Below are positions 1 to 12,613 of a DNA stretch of 64,000 bases, in pieces. The DNA lies in NCBI RefSeq assembly GCF_019279795.1, contig NC_056737.1, positions 1,196,721,241-1,196,785,240 on the forward strand, in the 5' to 3' direction. The notes under the pieces were generated by a model. The model worked only from the letters and a program-made list of their open reading frames with translations. It made no database searches and was not told where the DNA came from. The stretch's first letter is position 1, and each line of letters opens with the position of its first letter. This stretch comes from Protopterus annectens. Its lineage: Eukaryota > Chordata > Ceratodontiformes > Protopteridae. The position numbers and the translations under genes are program-made.

Positions 1-1259
1 GGGGCTTGTGTGTTTAGAATACCTAGAAAGATTTTGGTGAACTCAGAGACAGTATCGTCTATGAGGAGAGTCTTTAGTGACTCCCAGTTATGGAGATGCA
101 GTGTATTAATCAAAGTGACTTCATGAAACGTAATATGTATCCTTACAAGGCTGCAATGCTGTGTTTTGGGCATTTTATGGCATAGATTGGTAAGTGATCA
201 CTTAGGCTGTCTGACAGAATTCCATGGGATGATGTTTTATTTAGAGAGGATGCTAGCATCCAATCGAGGGTTCATCGCTGGCCGTGGCTTTCTTATGTCT
301 TGTCAGTGTAAGTTGGGTGAACTTGTACAGAGATGTATATTATTGGCTGGATTTTCAGACTGTATGATTTACCAATCTGTATTAACATCATCCAATATTA
401 TGGTTTTGTGAGTGATTTTTGAGGAATCTCATCAGAGAACATCTTGCAGTGTTCAGCCTTGTATGTATATACCCATGATTGTGATTGTCTTACAATGGTT
501 TAGTTTTAGCAAGGCTAGTAGGACTTCTGAGTTTGATAAAGTTGTCAGGGTGTGCAGGAAAGGGAGATAACAAGTGTGCTTTTGTAGAAAATTGCAATAC
601 CACCAGCTTTTTGAAGGTGAAGTAATTTCTTCTTTTCTTTTTCTTTTTTTTTTTTTTCTTTTCTTTCCTGGTGGGGACAGGTTTCAGTGGCAAGTAAGAT
701 GTATGGAGTTTAATGGCATTAATGTAGAATGCAATTGGAGAGTATTTTTATGAATGAAATATATTGTAAATTGATTGATTGTTTGATTGTGAAATTGTTT
801 TTTTTTTTTTTTGTAAAAGGTTGTTGATGGGTATAATAATTTTTAATTAGTATTTTGAATATTCATTCTCCTAGGCGTGAAGCGGAGGCGAGAAAAATAA
901 AAAAATGTTGTATGTGGTGTTATGGTATGTGGTGCTAGCTCTGCTGAAGATGTATGGAGTGTCTATTGCTATTCATGCATGCACTAAAGGGACTTTGTTA
1001 TAAATACTTTGTAAATTGTAATGGTAAATATAAAGACTAGGTTGAGCTATGGGTGAGGTGTTAGTGATAAACGATCTGATGGGGATATGCTATCTGGTGC
1101 CTGTATCTGCTGAGGTGGGCTTGGGTTTGGTGAATGTCACAGCTCAGTTCTATGGTTATAGAGATACAATGGTACAGGTAGAGGCCTTTGTACTTGGTTT
1201 TATGTTTAATGCCTAACTTGTGAGTAAATGGCTGATAGTTTAGATAATTATACTTCACC

Positions 1260-1399
1260 AGTACAATATATGAGTGCTGATATAGATAGGTGTGATGGAG
1301 AGATGAGGATCAGAAGTGTATACTATAGCAGTACAATATATGAGTGCTGATATAGATAAATGTGATGGAGAGATGAGGTTCAGAAGTATTTTGGTTGGA
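1260..1399. repeat. Two-copy 70-bp tandem duplication
   Basis: The stretch starting agtacaatatatgagtgctg at 1260 recurs at 1330, with a few substitutions between the copies. The period is 70 bp. This is a simple recent tandem duplication with no coding content. Confidence 0.85.
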
Positions 1400-2341
1400 C
1401 CACACAGTAAGAGTTTTGTTGGAATTGTAAGGTTAATAGATGTTGGCAGAATGTTAAGTTTTCAAGTAGACGAAGAGCTCATGAGCAACTGAGGTATGAG
1501 TAATTATATGAGAAATATTTCTAAAATATAAGAAATGAGGGAGTTTGAAAGGAAAGAGTATGAGGATGCAGTTAAGATAGGAAGCAGTGAGGGTTTATGT
1601 GGGTAAAGTCGAAGTTGAAATGTTGAATAATAGATAGGCACTGCTGGGGAGGGGTTTGAGTAAGAATAGATATAGTGCAAAGTAATATGTGAGGGAAAAA
1701 GATGTTGGAAATGATACTAAACATTAGATGGAAGTTGGGAAACAAGTAAATAGAAATAGGAGTGTCTGCATTACTGTGGTAAAGTTGTTTGGAGAGGGTT
1801 AGGGACTGAGTGTCACAGGTGAAGGGTGCATGTGGGAAGTATAATGGCAGAGTAAGAGGGAGTGGGTGGGAATTGGGGGTAGGGTAGGGGTGGAGAGCAA
1901 AGCAAAGCTAAATGTTGCTGACTTCCCACCCTCGGGGTAATTATTGCACAGAACAATCAGTTTATAGCTAGTACAGAGCAATTAAGAAGGAGGCATAAAA
2001 CAGAACAGTTTTTATTAATTTACTGAAGCAGACACCAAACAGCTAGAGAGACAAAGTAACTGGCATATACGGTGTACTCTATTGGTTAGGAGAAAGGACT
2101 GTGGCCAACTTAGTAAGTGGTCATTAGATTGCAAGGACTGCTCCATAAGGGATATGTCACAGACACTTTCCAGCACAGGGCAGGCATGTATTTGATTAGT
2201 TAAAGTTCATGCACAGTGAGGCTGTTCATGTTAAACTTGCTTACATTGCAGAATGGCAACATTCATACAAAACGTTCCTGGTTAGTTGTTTCACTGCTAC
2301 TAGTATTGACATTCTTTTTGAATATAACTGTTTTCTATCAT

Positions 2342-2446
2342 ACCCACTCACACTTACTCACTTACTCACTGTCACTCACTTACTCACTCACTGTCACTCA
2401 CTTGCATGCTCACTCACTCACTCACTCACTCACTCACTTGCATGCT
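2342..2446. repeat. (CTCA)n simple repeat with variants
   Basis: The tract is built from ctca/cttactcactgtcactcact steps. It creates a low-complexity open frame rich in Leu, Thr, His and Ser, which I do not treat as a gene. Confidence 0.9.
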
Positions 2447-3849
2447 CAATCTCTCATGTACACGACAGTTTGCACATTACTGGAATTACACCCGCTGCTC
2501 TTACACATCTTACTTTTCTTTTGTATCAAAAATCATATGATCTTATTTAATTAGAATGGAATGGGGCTATTTATCTACTGCTCCATCTTGTCCTGTGTGA
2601 TTTCTTGTGCTGATGAATTAACGAGAACCTGCAGCAGTGCTATTTATAAAAGGAAGCCATGTGTATACCTATGTCAGTGCATGCAGGTGTAAGCCTGTTT
2701 TGGTTGACAAGGGAAAGAAGGCACAGCCTGTGAAATTTCAAGTCAGAAGGTGCAGATGTAAGTTGGGCTATAACTCAAATGTTATGATTCATTGTTATCA
2801 TTGTAATATTTCAAGATCTACTGCTACGTTAAGTATATGTGTTACCCACAACTGTACTTTATGCAGAATCCTAGGCAGACATTATAAGTCTGAGCAGAGA
2901 CGATGTATCAGAATTTACTCAGATGCCCAGATCATTATAACATTGTAACATAATACTGTGATGCATAGATTGTGTGTCAGATACACCTGTACAGCTTCTT
3001 ACTGAAAATCAAATGAAGGTTATTGAGCTGAAAACAATCTGCACAAAAATTCTCAACTGAATTTCAACTAGATTTGTTAGAAGGATGGGGTAATGCGTGT
3101 TTTCCCCTTGTCATTCTGAGGTATACTAACTATGGAGTTAAATATAATGAAGAATGGGTACAAGGACAAATGGAAAGCAAAGCTCCCCCCCATCTTAGTT
3201 AACCCACTTAGGCTGAAACTTTCAAATGAACATTTGTCCAAATGTGGCTACTTTGCCCGCTGACCAAGTCTTTTATGGTGGAATGACTTGACTCACTATG
3301 TCAAGTTATTACAATAAAATGAGGGGGTAGCTGCACCTGCAATTCAGTCTGTGCATGCTTCAATTGGGAGGGGGGGCTGGATTCTGTAAGTTATCCTTTG
3401 CAGTTTCTGAGTTAGGTAGGATTTAAATTAGCATCAGTAACAGCATTCACTTGCTGTCTTGAATCTGGTGGTTTACAGACTGTTAGGAGATATATTTTTT
3501 CAATAAGCCATGCTCAGAACAGCCTTTTAGGGGTAATCCAGCAACTGAGGTAGTGGCAGAAACAGGTTAAATAATTTAAGAAGTATTTAAGATACACCTT
3601 TAGTTATATGAATGTCAAGAGTAAAGAAAAATAAAGTACTCCTAGTTCTAAGAAATACTGTAGTACTGCAACAGCCAAGAAAGTGCTCAGTTCTTCATGT
3701 TCTTATCTTTTTCAGATATTTGTTCTTTTTTGATATGTAACATTTATATTTATATAGAAGTGCGTACATGCACATTTGTATGAAACTAAATATTTAATAA
3801 CGTCCTATTTCTTTTGTCTTCTTTTTCTTCTTGTAAAGTGCCTCTTTAG

Positions 3850-3939
3850 AAACCATGAAGAAAATTAGGAATTTAGGTCGGACCTGGACAAGACTGGATG
3901 ACTTTGAAAGAATATTCTGGTATCCAACTCCAGTAGCAG
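3850..3939 (+). CDS. ALOXE3-like: Lipoxygenase exon (partial, exon-5-like)
   Basis: This 90-nt exon lies between a polypyrimidine tract ending cctctttag and a donor gtttgt. The reading frame, starting with two bases of a split codon, gives TMKKIRNLGRTWTRLDDF then ERIFWYPTPVA, and leaves one base (phase 1). Animal lipoxygenases have here a helix in the form W-x(3)-[DE]DF-x-[KR]IFW followed by TPVA/SPVS, just before the conserved HW-x-[ED]D segment. Lipoxygenases are non-haem iron dioxygenases of polyunsaturated fatty acids. The iron ligands lie in later exons outside the window. The IFW..TPVA wording is nearer to the ALOXE3/12B group than to ALOX5, but one exon cannot settle the paralogue. The next exon in phase is at 62236. 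Confidence 0.88.
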
Positions 3940-4983
3940 GTTTGTTATTTATTACATAGTTAATACAGTTAAAAATAATAATCTCCTGACCGACAAATCA
4001 TTCCGGGTGTTACAATTGTACATTGGTATGACTGTGTCTCACTTACAATTAATTAAATACCTTCTGAAGTTTCCATGCTAATGACAGAAAACAAGAAATG
4101 TATTTACTATTGTGTGATTCTGTGATCTTTAGTCTTACAGAGGGTAATTTACAAGATTCATAATTCTACAGAGGTTGGATTTAGTTCCAAGATCTGTAAA
4201 CTTACAGAGATAATGTGGGATAACATTTTGGTGATCTATACATTTAAAGTAAGATTCCCATAGTTGTCTCCTGATATATAGTTTTTCAGACTAGTGGGAG
4301 CAAAAAAGGCTTTGTAATGGTCCCTTTTTTGACAGGTTTACAGTATAAATACTCCATAAAAAAACTCCATCTTCTATAGCCTTTCTATACAAAGATTCCT
4401 TATCAGTTCCCTAATCTGTAGCCTTTTAGAGTAAAACTATATAATTAATAGGTTCACACTGAAAAGGTCCCATGATCTATAGCCTTACAATGTAGAAGCT
4501 GTTTAATGGTTCTTTGGTACAGAGTCTTATAGTCTGGATATTCTATAATGATTCCATGATTTATCACTTTGTGGTACAGAGGTTCCATGAAGCCCAGGAA
4601 ATAAATGGTACTGCTATGTGGGGTCAGCACTCCCACAAAATAAATGATGGGGTCAGATGTATCTTTTGAGACAGGCAGTGTTAAACTTCACTGCTAGGGA
4701 AGGCTATATATCTTTGATGTGAGCGGAGAAAAGTACAAGGCAGATATAATTGATCTTACCTGTAAGCATAGCATTAGTTCTGAAACCAGACTTTCTCAGG
4801 TGTGATTTATCTGTGAATGTGGGATTTGTCCATCTTGACAGGCAAAAAGATAGTGTGGCCAGAGTCACAACCCTGTGGCTTGGGGTGAAGTTTTTGACAG
4901 TAAATGAGATATTCACTTTAATATTGCAGTGATTTACAGAGAAGGAAAGCTAGTTATGTTTTTTTTCATACATATGCTTTCTT

Positions 4984-5300
4984 GGGCCAATACATAACTC
5001 TCAACCTCTTAGCACAAGAAATCTGATCAAAGCCTTAAAATAATGAGGGACAAAGGCAGAAGAACAGGGACAGATTTCAAATATTCCTCTTACAAAGTTA
5101 GAAATTAACAAGATAACATGTTTTGTGTTAACATGTATTTTCTGATGGATATGAAGTTTGAAACTCAGATGTCTTTCATTGTTTAGTGACTCAGTGATTT
5201 GCCAAAAAAGCATACAGTTTATGAGGAATACACCAAAAATATCAGGAAAAATCTGGACATTCTGCAAAAATCAGGACAGTTGTGAGGTATGGACCAGTAG
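4984..5300 (+). repeat. Dispersed repeat, 'Rpt-A' copy
   Basis: It starts near caacctcttagcacaagaaa and ends near caggacagttgtgaggtatg. The same order of words (cctcttagtgca..., tctggacaaag..., gaaaatc-ggacagt-gagaggtatg) recurs at 15190, 15520, 16457, 17459, and in part at 31850, 33990 and 47460. It has no coding content that I recognise. It is probably a non-autonomous element or old satellite monomer. Confidence 0.65.
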
Positions 5301-5819
5301 AACATGGACTAGATAAACTGCACACATGAAAAGAAACTTTCTGCAGAAAACTAAATAGATATTTATTAAATGCACTGATATTCCTATGTCATATTACAAA
5401 TCAGTATAAGTGTATTAATGTCATAATTAATTGCAATGAAACACTAGAAAACATAATGATAAAAAAGTAGTAAGTAATGTGAAAAATCCCTAAGAATGGA
5501 AGAAATGCAGGCCTAGTCAAGACTGCAATTACACTGATACAACATATATAATATTCATGTAGACTGAAGTAATCTTGCCTGTATAATACAGCTAATGGAA
5601 TCTGAAAGCAAGTTCCAGAACTGTGGTATCACTGGAGAGAGTCCAGTGGCCTCTGTAAGGAAATTAAAAGATGGGCTTCTGCAGGTAAACTGAATCCATA
5701 GCTTGTGACTGAAAGCTGTGACTTTGGTTGGGTTCAGGAATGTTACTTGAAAGATCAGAGAAATGAGTGTTGAAGAGCAGCTAATGGGTAAGATAACTAA
5801 GCTGAAGACTGGTACTTCC
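5301..5819. other. Unassigned intron sequence
   Basis: This is AT-rich sequence. I see no coding signature or recognisable element in it. Confidence 0.5.
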
Positions 5820-6225
5820 TGCTGTAGGGAGCCACATAACTCTGGTGACTGTCCCACAGACTGACACATTCTGTGATATGGAACCACCTACCTCTGGTGA
5901 CTGTCTGGCAGACTGGCACATTATGTGATATGAAACCATTTTGCTCTGCTGGCTGACCCACAGGCTGTCACATTTTGTGAGGAGAAGCCACCTAGACCTG
6001 GTGACTATCCCACAGGCTGGCACATTTTGTAATGAGAAGCCACCTAGACCTTGTGACTATCCCACAGGATGACACATTTTGTGATGAGAAGCCACCTAGA
6101 CCTGGTGACTATCCCACAGGATGACACATTTTGTGATGAGAAGCTACCTAGACCTGGTGACTATCCCACAGGATGACACATTTTGTGATGAGAAGCTACC
6201 TAGACCTAGTAACTATCCCACTGAT
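5820..6225. repeat. Minisatellite, ~52-bp unit, about 7-8 copies
   Basis: The unit reads approximately gagaagccacctagacctgg, then tgactatcccacaggatgac and acattttgtgat. The copies starting near 5980, 6034, 6086, 6138 and 6190 are nearly identical. The copies at 5824-5980 are clearly diverged (gagccacataactctggtga type). The gradient of divergence from left to right suggests growth of the array at its right end. Open frames on the - strand here are by-products of the repeat. Confidence 0.9.
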
Positions 6226-7316
6226 GCTGACAGTAATCAGTGAAGATGATAAATCTGCACACTTTCTTCATGGCAGCTTGTAGAGATACATTCTTTGCCA
6301 GCACAAAACTCAGAATGTGTATTCCATTTTCAGTAACATTTGCATTCCTCATCTCTAGTTAATGACACAAAAGAACAAGAATGTGGTGTAGATAATTGGT
6401 TCAACCAACAACTGAACAAAAGTAAACCAAAAACAAAAGAGGATGGACTGATTCTCCTCACTAGTTACTCTATCAACTTCATGGCTCATTTGTGTGATTT
6501 TTGTGGACTACTACTTCCTTCTACAAAAGGGATGTCATCCTCCCCCCTGAGCCTGGCTTGGTACCATTCTAGAAATGTTACCATATTTTGAGGGTTCTAC
6601 ACTGTCATATTTTCCATTCATGGCACCACTGTGCCTACCAGGATTGAGCAATTTTTTAATCCTGGGTCTTATGCAATCAGCTTTCTTTTTTTAATTTTTA
6701 ATCTACTTCTGTCAATGATATATGCTATATAAATACAGTCTATATATCAGTATTGTTTTGGTGAGATATTGTGAAAAACAGGGTCCACCCCATGAAGGTA
6801 CTCACTAAGACTTGAGGATTAATTCAATTCCAGCAATACTGCTTTCCTTTGCTTGCTGATTTATCATCACTTTATTTAGACCCCTTAGATTCTATCCAGT
6901 ATTATTAAATGCATGTTGATGTAATTTACAAGAAAAGGGATATCTAACTGGCTGCATGTTGTATAACCAAAATAATAGTGCAGGGAATTTTGGCTCACTG
7001 GTCTCTTGTCTCAGACTTGAACACAAGTTCCTTGATATTATCTAGGATGACATTCCTTTCATACAGAAAGGTTCTTGTCTTCAATATCACTGAGACAGTG
7101 CGAACTCTTTATTAGAACATAACACAGACTATTCGCAGCATTCATCAGCATCTCCTTGTTGGGTAACAGATAACTATGCCACGTATAACAGTTTTAGCAT
7201 TAACCATTACACTACAGCAGCAGCAGAATAAGATAAGTGGGCAGCCAACATGTGACAGTGGAGTATTGTAGCACAGCAGTGTACCTGTCGTGCCACACTT
7301 TCTCCAAGGGCAGTAA
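6226..7316. other. Unassigned intron sequence
   Basis: I recognise no element in this stretch. Near 7200 the - strand has a weak tRNA A-box-like word (gtagtgtaatggttaatgc) but no good B box, so I do not call a SINE there. Confidence 0.45.
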
Positions 7317-7440
7317 TCTCAATTTATTTTATTTTATTTATCCATTTTTGACTGGGCTAGTTCCAATAGGCCAGTAGTATCTTTTCAGGGGAGACCCTAG
7401 GTGGTACTGACATTGCTAGGGGACATTTGAACAGTGTATT
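7317..7440 (-). mobile_element. 3' end of an L2-like LINE or its SINE (antisense)
   Basis: The stretch begins with a (ttta)n tail and then ttgactgggctagttccaat and cttttcaggggagaccctag. This parallels the reverse complement of the LINE tail at 45540-45640, where an aaataaat tail follows a gg-cc hairpin and a 'cctggtccagttggacta' word. Only the 3' part is recognisable. Confidence 0.45.
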
Positions 7441-8233
7441 GGGAACTTCCCCTATTCTTTGGAGGAGAGGATATGAAATACTCTTTGCAGCTGCTAGGTG
7501 GCACTAGAGGGATGCTACTGCAGTTCCAGGAATCCCATGATGGAGGAGAGTGCAGCAGAGCTGGAAACAGGAGCAAGTGAAAACTTAGCGAAGGAAGGAG
7601 AAGATGAATTGGCTGTTACAGAGTTGAAAAATGGAGGACTGGAGAATGAGGCAAAGCCAAAGGAATGAGAAGAAACTAGATGGAGTGACATGCTGAAGAG
7701 AGTATAACAAGAAGAACAAGCTGAGAGACTAGAAGCACAAACAACTGATTGTGAAGGGAAAACAACAGCTGTATTTTCAGCTGGCGGGGTAACCAGTTTT
7801 CAGGGTTTACCTCTGCAACAGTTTTTTTGTTACAAGAAAGAAAAAGTTATGGAGATGCAGCAAAGCAAAGAAGGATGGAAGAAGGAATGGAGAGAGAGAA
7901 CAAACAGTTGCAGTTTCTCAATAACCACGGAGAACATAACCAGTGATAAGAATAAAAAGTAAACACGATGCCAGTGTGAACAAGTAAGATATCATGGATA
8001 GTTTTATTTTACCATTAGGATTTAGCAACAGTGACACGATAGCATTAATGTATTTGGGAGCTGAAAAATGTTTGTGACGTGACACCTGAAAGATTTAACT
8101 TGCTGGAAGAAAATTATGGCTGAGACTGAAAAAAAAAGAAATTCAATAGAACCACAAAAAGACTATTTATTTCAGAGCTTGGAAATGCAATTAAAAAAGA
8201 GAATAAATATGCAATATAGGTCTTCATATAAGC

Positions 8234-8461
8234 ATGAGTCGAAGCTGTTTTTTTTTTTCTAACACAATAATTGTGCATGGTAAGAGAGAATTTGTTAGGT
8301 ACTGTGGTCAACCAAAAACAAGTTATTTCTGTCGGGATGAAAATCACTTGGTACAAGAGTGTAACAAACAGTGGTATGACCAATGCAGACAGAGGGGGCA
8401 CACAGCAAAAAAAAAATGTAAGCCCTTTTGTAGAAAATGTAAAGAATTTCAAAAGTTCTGA
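8234..8461 (+). pseudogene. Tx1-L1 ORF1 zinc-knuckle fragment
   Basis: The frame contains YCGQPKTSYFCRDENHLVQE, then CNKQWYDQCRQRGHTAKKKC and FCRKC. These are CCHC knuckles in the spacing seen in Tx1-type ORF1 nucleic-acid chaperones. The N-terminal part, from about 7540 (MMEESAAELETGAS), is in pieces with stops. It is not a functional gene. Confidence 0.75.
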
Positions 8462-8829
8462 TTTGAATATCCCATATTAGAAAAAGAAAGAGCAGATGAA
8501 GAGGAAAGCTCAGGAGAAAGAAAAACAGTAGAAAATATTATTACAGATGTTGAAAAAGAATGTGGTACTGGGAGGGGGATATTGAAGAGAGGAAAAACAA
8601 TGATGAGGTAAGAAATAACACTTCAAAGTCAGGATATTAATACACAGGAAGAGAACAGATTTTCAATTTTAGAAAGAAAAGAAGAAAAAGAGGGAGAAAT
8701 TGAGACAGGAGAAAAATAAAAACAAGATGAAAAATTAATTGGTGAGAGACTTAGCAAGAGGAAAAATATGATCTAAAGACTTACAAAAAATGAAAAGATG
8801 GTGTAGTTATTTTAGAGTTAAATGGGAAT

Positions 8830-11800
8830 ATAACTTAGAAATTATGTAAGATGTTTGCTGGTGGTGGAATGCTGTCAAATATAAAACATGGATGTTTTTG
8901 CTTGCTAGATACTAGATGTAACAAAGAAGAAAAGGGGAAATGAAAGGAAACAGGCAGTTTTTTGAGGGTGAATTGTTTGGTTGGTAGGAAATTAAACATG
9001 TTCTGGAATAGAAATTCTTATACAAATGAAGAAATGAGAACTTTAGATGTAACAACAGTAGTACCAGGAAGGGTGGTGATATGTGATATGAGAATGAGAC
9101 AAAACTGTACGAGATTAATTGTGAATTGTGAAAAAGAAAAAAAAGCAGTATTTTGAAAAATAAATCAATAAATTTGTATTAGTAAATATGTCAATAGTGA
9201 TGGTGATGGTAGGAGAGAAGAGAAAGCAGTATTAAGATATTAAAGGAGTTAATAAAATGTGGGGATTTAAAAGTAGGAAAGAATAGAGATTTGACATATA
9301 AAGGGGGATTTTTAAGACTAACAATGGTTATATAATGTATTCTTAAGACATGAAAGAAATAACTGGGGTATAGATGGGAGAATTTTCAGATCATAGAGCA
9401 ATATGGGCTGAAATAGGGGACTGCAGTGAAATAAAGGACTGAAAAGAGATGAAGTTAACTGTAGAAATTAAAAAGGAGGAAGAAATGATAAGAGTTAAAG
9501 AAAATGCTATAATGATAGAAGAAATAGAAAGGGTGATACAAGAAGGTAAGAATGAATCAGTGCCAGGAACACATGGTATAAGTTATGAGCATTATAAAGA
9601 AATTAATAAAGGTGAAAGATAATTAAAAAAATAAATTGAGGAAGGTATAATGGAAGAAGGCATGTGTGTTGGCGTGACAAAATGTATATGGATAAAGGAT
9701 GAAGGAAAAGATATAAAAAATTGGAGAGCCCATTACCCTAAGGAATACTTTCTATAAAATATTTATGAAAATATTACAAGAAAGGATGGTGAATGTATTG
9801 GATGATGATGTAGAAGAGGAAGTGTATGGTATAAAAGGAAACGCGGTGAAAGAAATGTTAATTATAGTGAAATAAGTAGTTGAGATAATACTGAAAGAAA
9901 GTAAAGAAATAAAACTGATAGGATGTGACATAGTAAAGCATTTGATAAGGTGAGCCATGCAGCAATGAGGCAGATTTTACAGATATATGGCTTAGGAGAA
10001 AAATATTAATAAAGAAATGTTATGAAAATGCATGGGTACAAGTTATGATAAATAGATAGATGGAAAAATAAGTATTAAGGGATGAATAAAATAGAGATGC
10101 CCAATGAGTATGTGCTTATTGGTACTAGTAATGAATACAATAGTACAGGCATACATGTATGAAATAAGAGAGGCAAGATGTGAGATGGAAAGAAATATTA
10201 CATTACCAATACATATGACATATGCAGATATTTGAGTTACACAACAAAAACAAGGTATGGAGAAGTGAGGTTGTACTAATAATTGAATAGCTGTTTAAAA
10301 AGCTGGCCTACAGTTAAACAAAATGAAGTGTAAAGGATTTGGTGAGATAAAAATAAATAAATGTAATATATTTCACAAGAAAGTAAGTAAGTAAAGTTCT
10401 TGGGAGTGACATTTGGTGAGTATGAAAGTATAATAAGTCAATGGAGAGCGATGCTGGAACAAATAAAGATTTTTAGCTTGGAGTAAACATTTACTTATCC
10501 TTTTAAAAAAGACATATATGTGGATACAGGTATATGTCACTTAATCAAAAGTTTAATTCATCGAACTTTTATTCATTGACCACTATATATCGAACAACAT
10601 TTCAACGATTGACAAACTCTTTCCCAGGTTAAGGAAGCACTTGGCCAACACCACAACTTTAGGCTTTTCCCCACCATTGTGTGATTGAGGAGTTGCTATA
10701 TATAGTTAGGGGGTGTCCCCCACATTAGGGGGTGTGGTTGGTGAAGCTCCTGACTTGGGTGTGTTTGACGTTGTGTGATTTGTGTTCCAGTGTGCCATTG
10801 ACCAATTGATTCTTTACCCTGGGAAAGATTTTGTTGATCATTGAAATGATGTTTGATATATAGGGGTCAAGGAATAAAGGTGCAATGAATTAAACATTTG
10901 AATAAGTGATATAGACCAGCTGAATACATACTGTATGTATTAGGAAAAATAGCATTTTTAAGGTGAATATATGTGTTTCATACTTAAATGAAAAGGCGTT
11001 ATTAGAAGTTTTTTTAGCTTCATTTGAGGCTCAAGGCTGAACTCTGTGAGAAGACGAATAATTTATAATAAAAATTAAGGTGGTTTAAATGTAAAACAAT
11101 CCAGCAGTGCACTTAGCATTTATGCATTTATTTTGGGTAATGAGAAAGGTAAAAGAAAGACAAAAGGAAATAGAAGATAAGATGTTATATGAAAAATATA
11201 AGATGTATTTAAAAAAAAAAAACAAGGACAAGAAAAGAAAAAAGGAACAGGATGGAAGAAAAAGAACATGTTAAAAATGAAATAATGGAAGTTAAAAGCA
11301 GGTGAAGTTAACGGGAGAAGAAAATAATTCTATAATGTGATTTTAGAAAAAAAATTGTGTACCTGTGAAAGGAATTAAAAGGAGATAAAAAAGGCAATAA
11401 AAGACAGAAGAAAAAGTTTTGAAAGTTTTTATGAAACAGATGATTTTTTGGGGAAGAATTTTATTATACAACTTACCAATGAAAAGGACTCTGACAGAAA
11501 ATGTGTTGGCTGTAATAAAGAAAAAACAATAAAACATTGTTTCTTGGATTGCTAAAAGAATTTTGGGAAAAGTTTAAAAATTAATATAGATAGGAAGGAT
11601 TTAAATGTATACATATGAATATAATATTATATGGGAGTATGATATAGTAAAGAAATGTGATACAGATAAATAGGATAAAGTACTGCTTGTGACATTATGT
11701 GTGCTGAGGAATAAAAGATGTAGGAATCTGTTATATGATATAAAAATGGAAGAGGATGATTTATTAGCTGAAATAAGATGCCTGCGGAAGAAAGAGTTGG
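8830..11800 (+). pseudogene. Tx1-L1 ORF2 (endonuclease, RT, zinc finger) remnant
   Basis: Pieces in several frames match endonuclease (RVVICDMRMRQNCTRLI near 9080; SDHRAIWAEI near 9400), RT thumb and palm (KVLGVTFGEYESIISQW near 10400) and the terminal zinc-binding domain near 11500. ORF2p normally nicks target DNA and reverse-transcribes the LINE RNA. This copy cannot encode it: stop codons occur every few dozen residues, and a MITE splits it. Confidence 0.75.
10528..10917. mobile_element. MITE with ~100-bp inverted repeats (inside Tx1 L1)
   Basis: The first ~100 bases (aggtatatgtcacttaatca ... ctctttcccagg) match the reverse complement of the last ~100 (ccctgggaaagatt ... gtgatatagacc) at about 85 percent by eye. 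The interior has the phrase gggggtgtcccccacattag, which is shared in style with the MITEs at 14019 and 14664. There is no transposase. It is a non-autonomous DNA transposon that landed in the RT part of the Tx1 element, so it is younger than that L1. Confidence 0.85.
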
Positions 11801-12088
11801 GGGATAGAAAGTAAATATAAAAAAAAATAATGAAAGAAATAGAACAGATTAGTTAAGTTCTTTCATGTTGATAACTTGTCTTTTTGTCATGATAACATGT
11901 AAATAATGTTAAGTATGAATGTAAAAAAAAGGAGTGTGCAAATAATGGATTCATTTTAAACATGACATAAAATGAATGTAAATGTTAATAAAACACCCCT
12001 ACTCTTTTTGATAGATGCTGTTGAATCTTGTACATCCATCTGAGGTATCACCAACTCAAGAAGATGAGGCCTTGGTTTAGCATCTCAT

Positions 12089-12165
<77 letters not shown>
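12089..12165. repeat. (AC)n microsatellite
   Basis: Uninterrupted ac dinucleotides run for about 75 bp. Confidence 0.97.
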
Positions 12166-12486
12166 AGCCCCCAGATTAAAGAAACTCTGTGCAAGAATAA
12201 GACTATTCTTGCACGAAGTGGTTTGTGTCCATTTTGAACAGCAGTAAACCTTGCATATTGATGAAGGCATGTTGCTGTTTAATCTACATGGACACGAACC
12301 ATGAACAAGTGCAGAAGGTGTGTCCAAGTAGTGCACAGACACTAAACATGCCCGCTGCACTCAGAAGGTGCCATATGGCACTTTCTAAGCTGGACTGGCG
12401 TAATATTAGAGCTTTGCTCTATTATTATTATGCCAGTATGTTTTTTTCCGTGGACACTGAAATGTAAAAATGATCAACAAGAAAGC

Positions 12487-12613
12487 AATGCAGGGGGTAT
12501 GTGCAGGTTCTGTGACATACCTCCTGCATTACTAAAGTGCCATACAACACTTATGTAACCTGCTAAAGCAGGAAATGTGTGCAAATGCACACATAATGGG
12601 GGATAAATCCCCC
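12487..12613. repeat. Train of four short hairpins
   Basis: There are four consecutive inverted repeats. The first is a 16-bp stem with one mismatch (aatgcagggggtatgt, 12487-12502, with 12515-12530). The second is cctgc-taaa-gcagg (12559-12572). The third is tgtgtgc-aaat-gcacaca (12576-12593). The fourth is gggggat-aa-atccccc (12598-12613). The surrounding 12360-12830 sequence looks like a non-autonomous repeat, but I cannot place its ends. Confidence 0.8.

Larger units (their letters stand above)
1..3849. other. Intron sequence upstream of lipoxygenase exon
   Basis: By position this belongs to the intron before the exon at 3850. It is AT-rich and holds poly-T runs near 644-658 and 799-812, a 70-bp direct duplication (1260-1399) and a CTCA simple repeat (2342-2446). 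I looked for the preceding lipoxygenase exon (PLAT/linker part of the protein) and did not find it. A Cys-rich open stretch at 2637-2948 matches no family I know. The last ~40 bases before 3850 form a strong polypyrimidine tract ending in AG. Confidence 0.6.
7540..12025 (+). mobile_element. Decayed Tx1-type L1 LINE
   Basis: This is a 4.5-kb purine-rich element on the + strand. In order it holds an ORF1 remnant with zinc knuckles (around 8280-8455), an endonuclease remnant with the SDHRAIWAEI word near 9400, an RT with the fingers motif (PGTHGISYEHYK) near 9570, a palm block (FDKVSHAAMRQ) near 9940 and TYADI near 10220. A C-terminal zinc finger (CVGCNKEKTIKHCFLDC) lies near 11500. The zinc knuckles plus this C-terminal finger identify the Tx1/L1 group. 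Many stops and frameshifts break both ORFs, so it is long dead. A MITE interrupts the RT at 10528-10917. Confidence 0.82.

Noticed and set aside
2209-2554. Two overlapping 112-aa frames with Leu/Thr/His/Ser repeats
   Set aside because: They are caused by the CTCA simple repeat. No family resemblance.
2637-2948. Cys-rich 103-aa frame that could suggest a small secreted protein
   Set aside because: No signal peptide or regular Cys pattern, no splice context that fits the lipoxygenase, and no recognised family. Probably chance.
1-3849. Search for the preceding lipoxygenase exon
   Set aside because: No segment with conserved ALOX wording and correct splice phase was found. It probably lies upstream of the window.
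12225-12467. Short frames next to the CA microsatellite
   Set aside because: They overlap low-complexity sequence and a hairpin-rich repeat. No protein signature.
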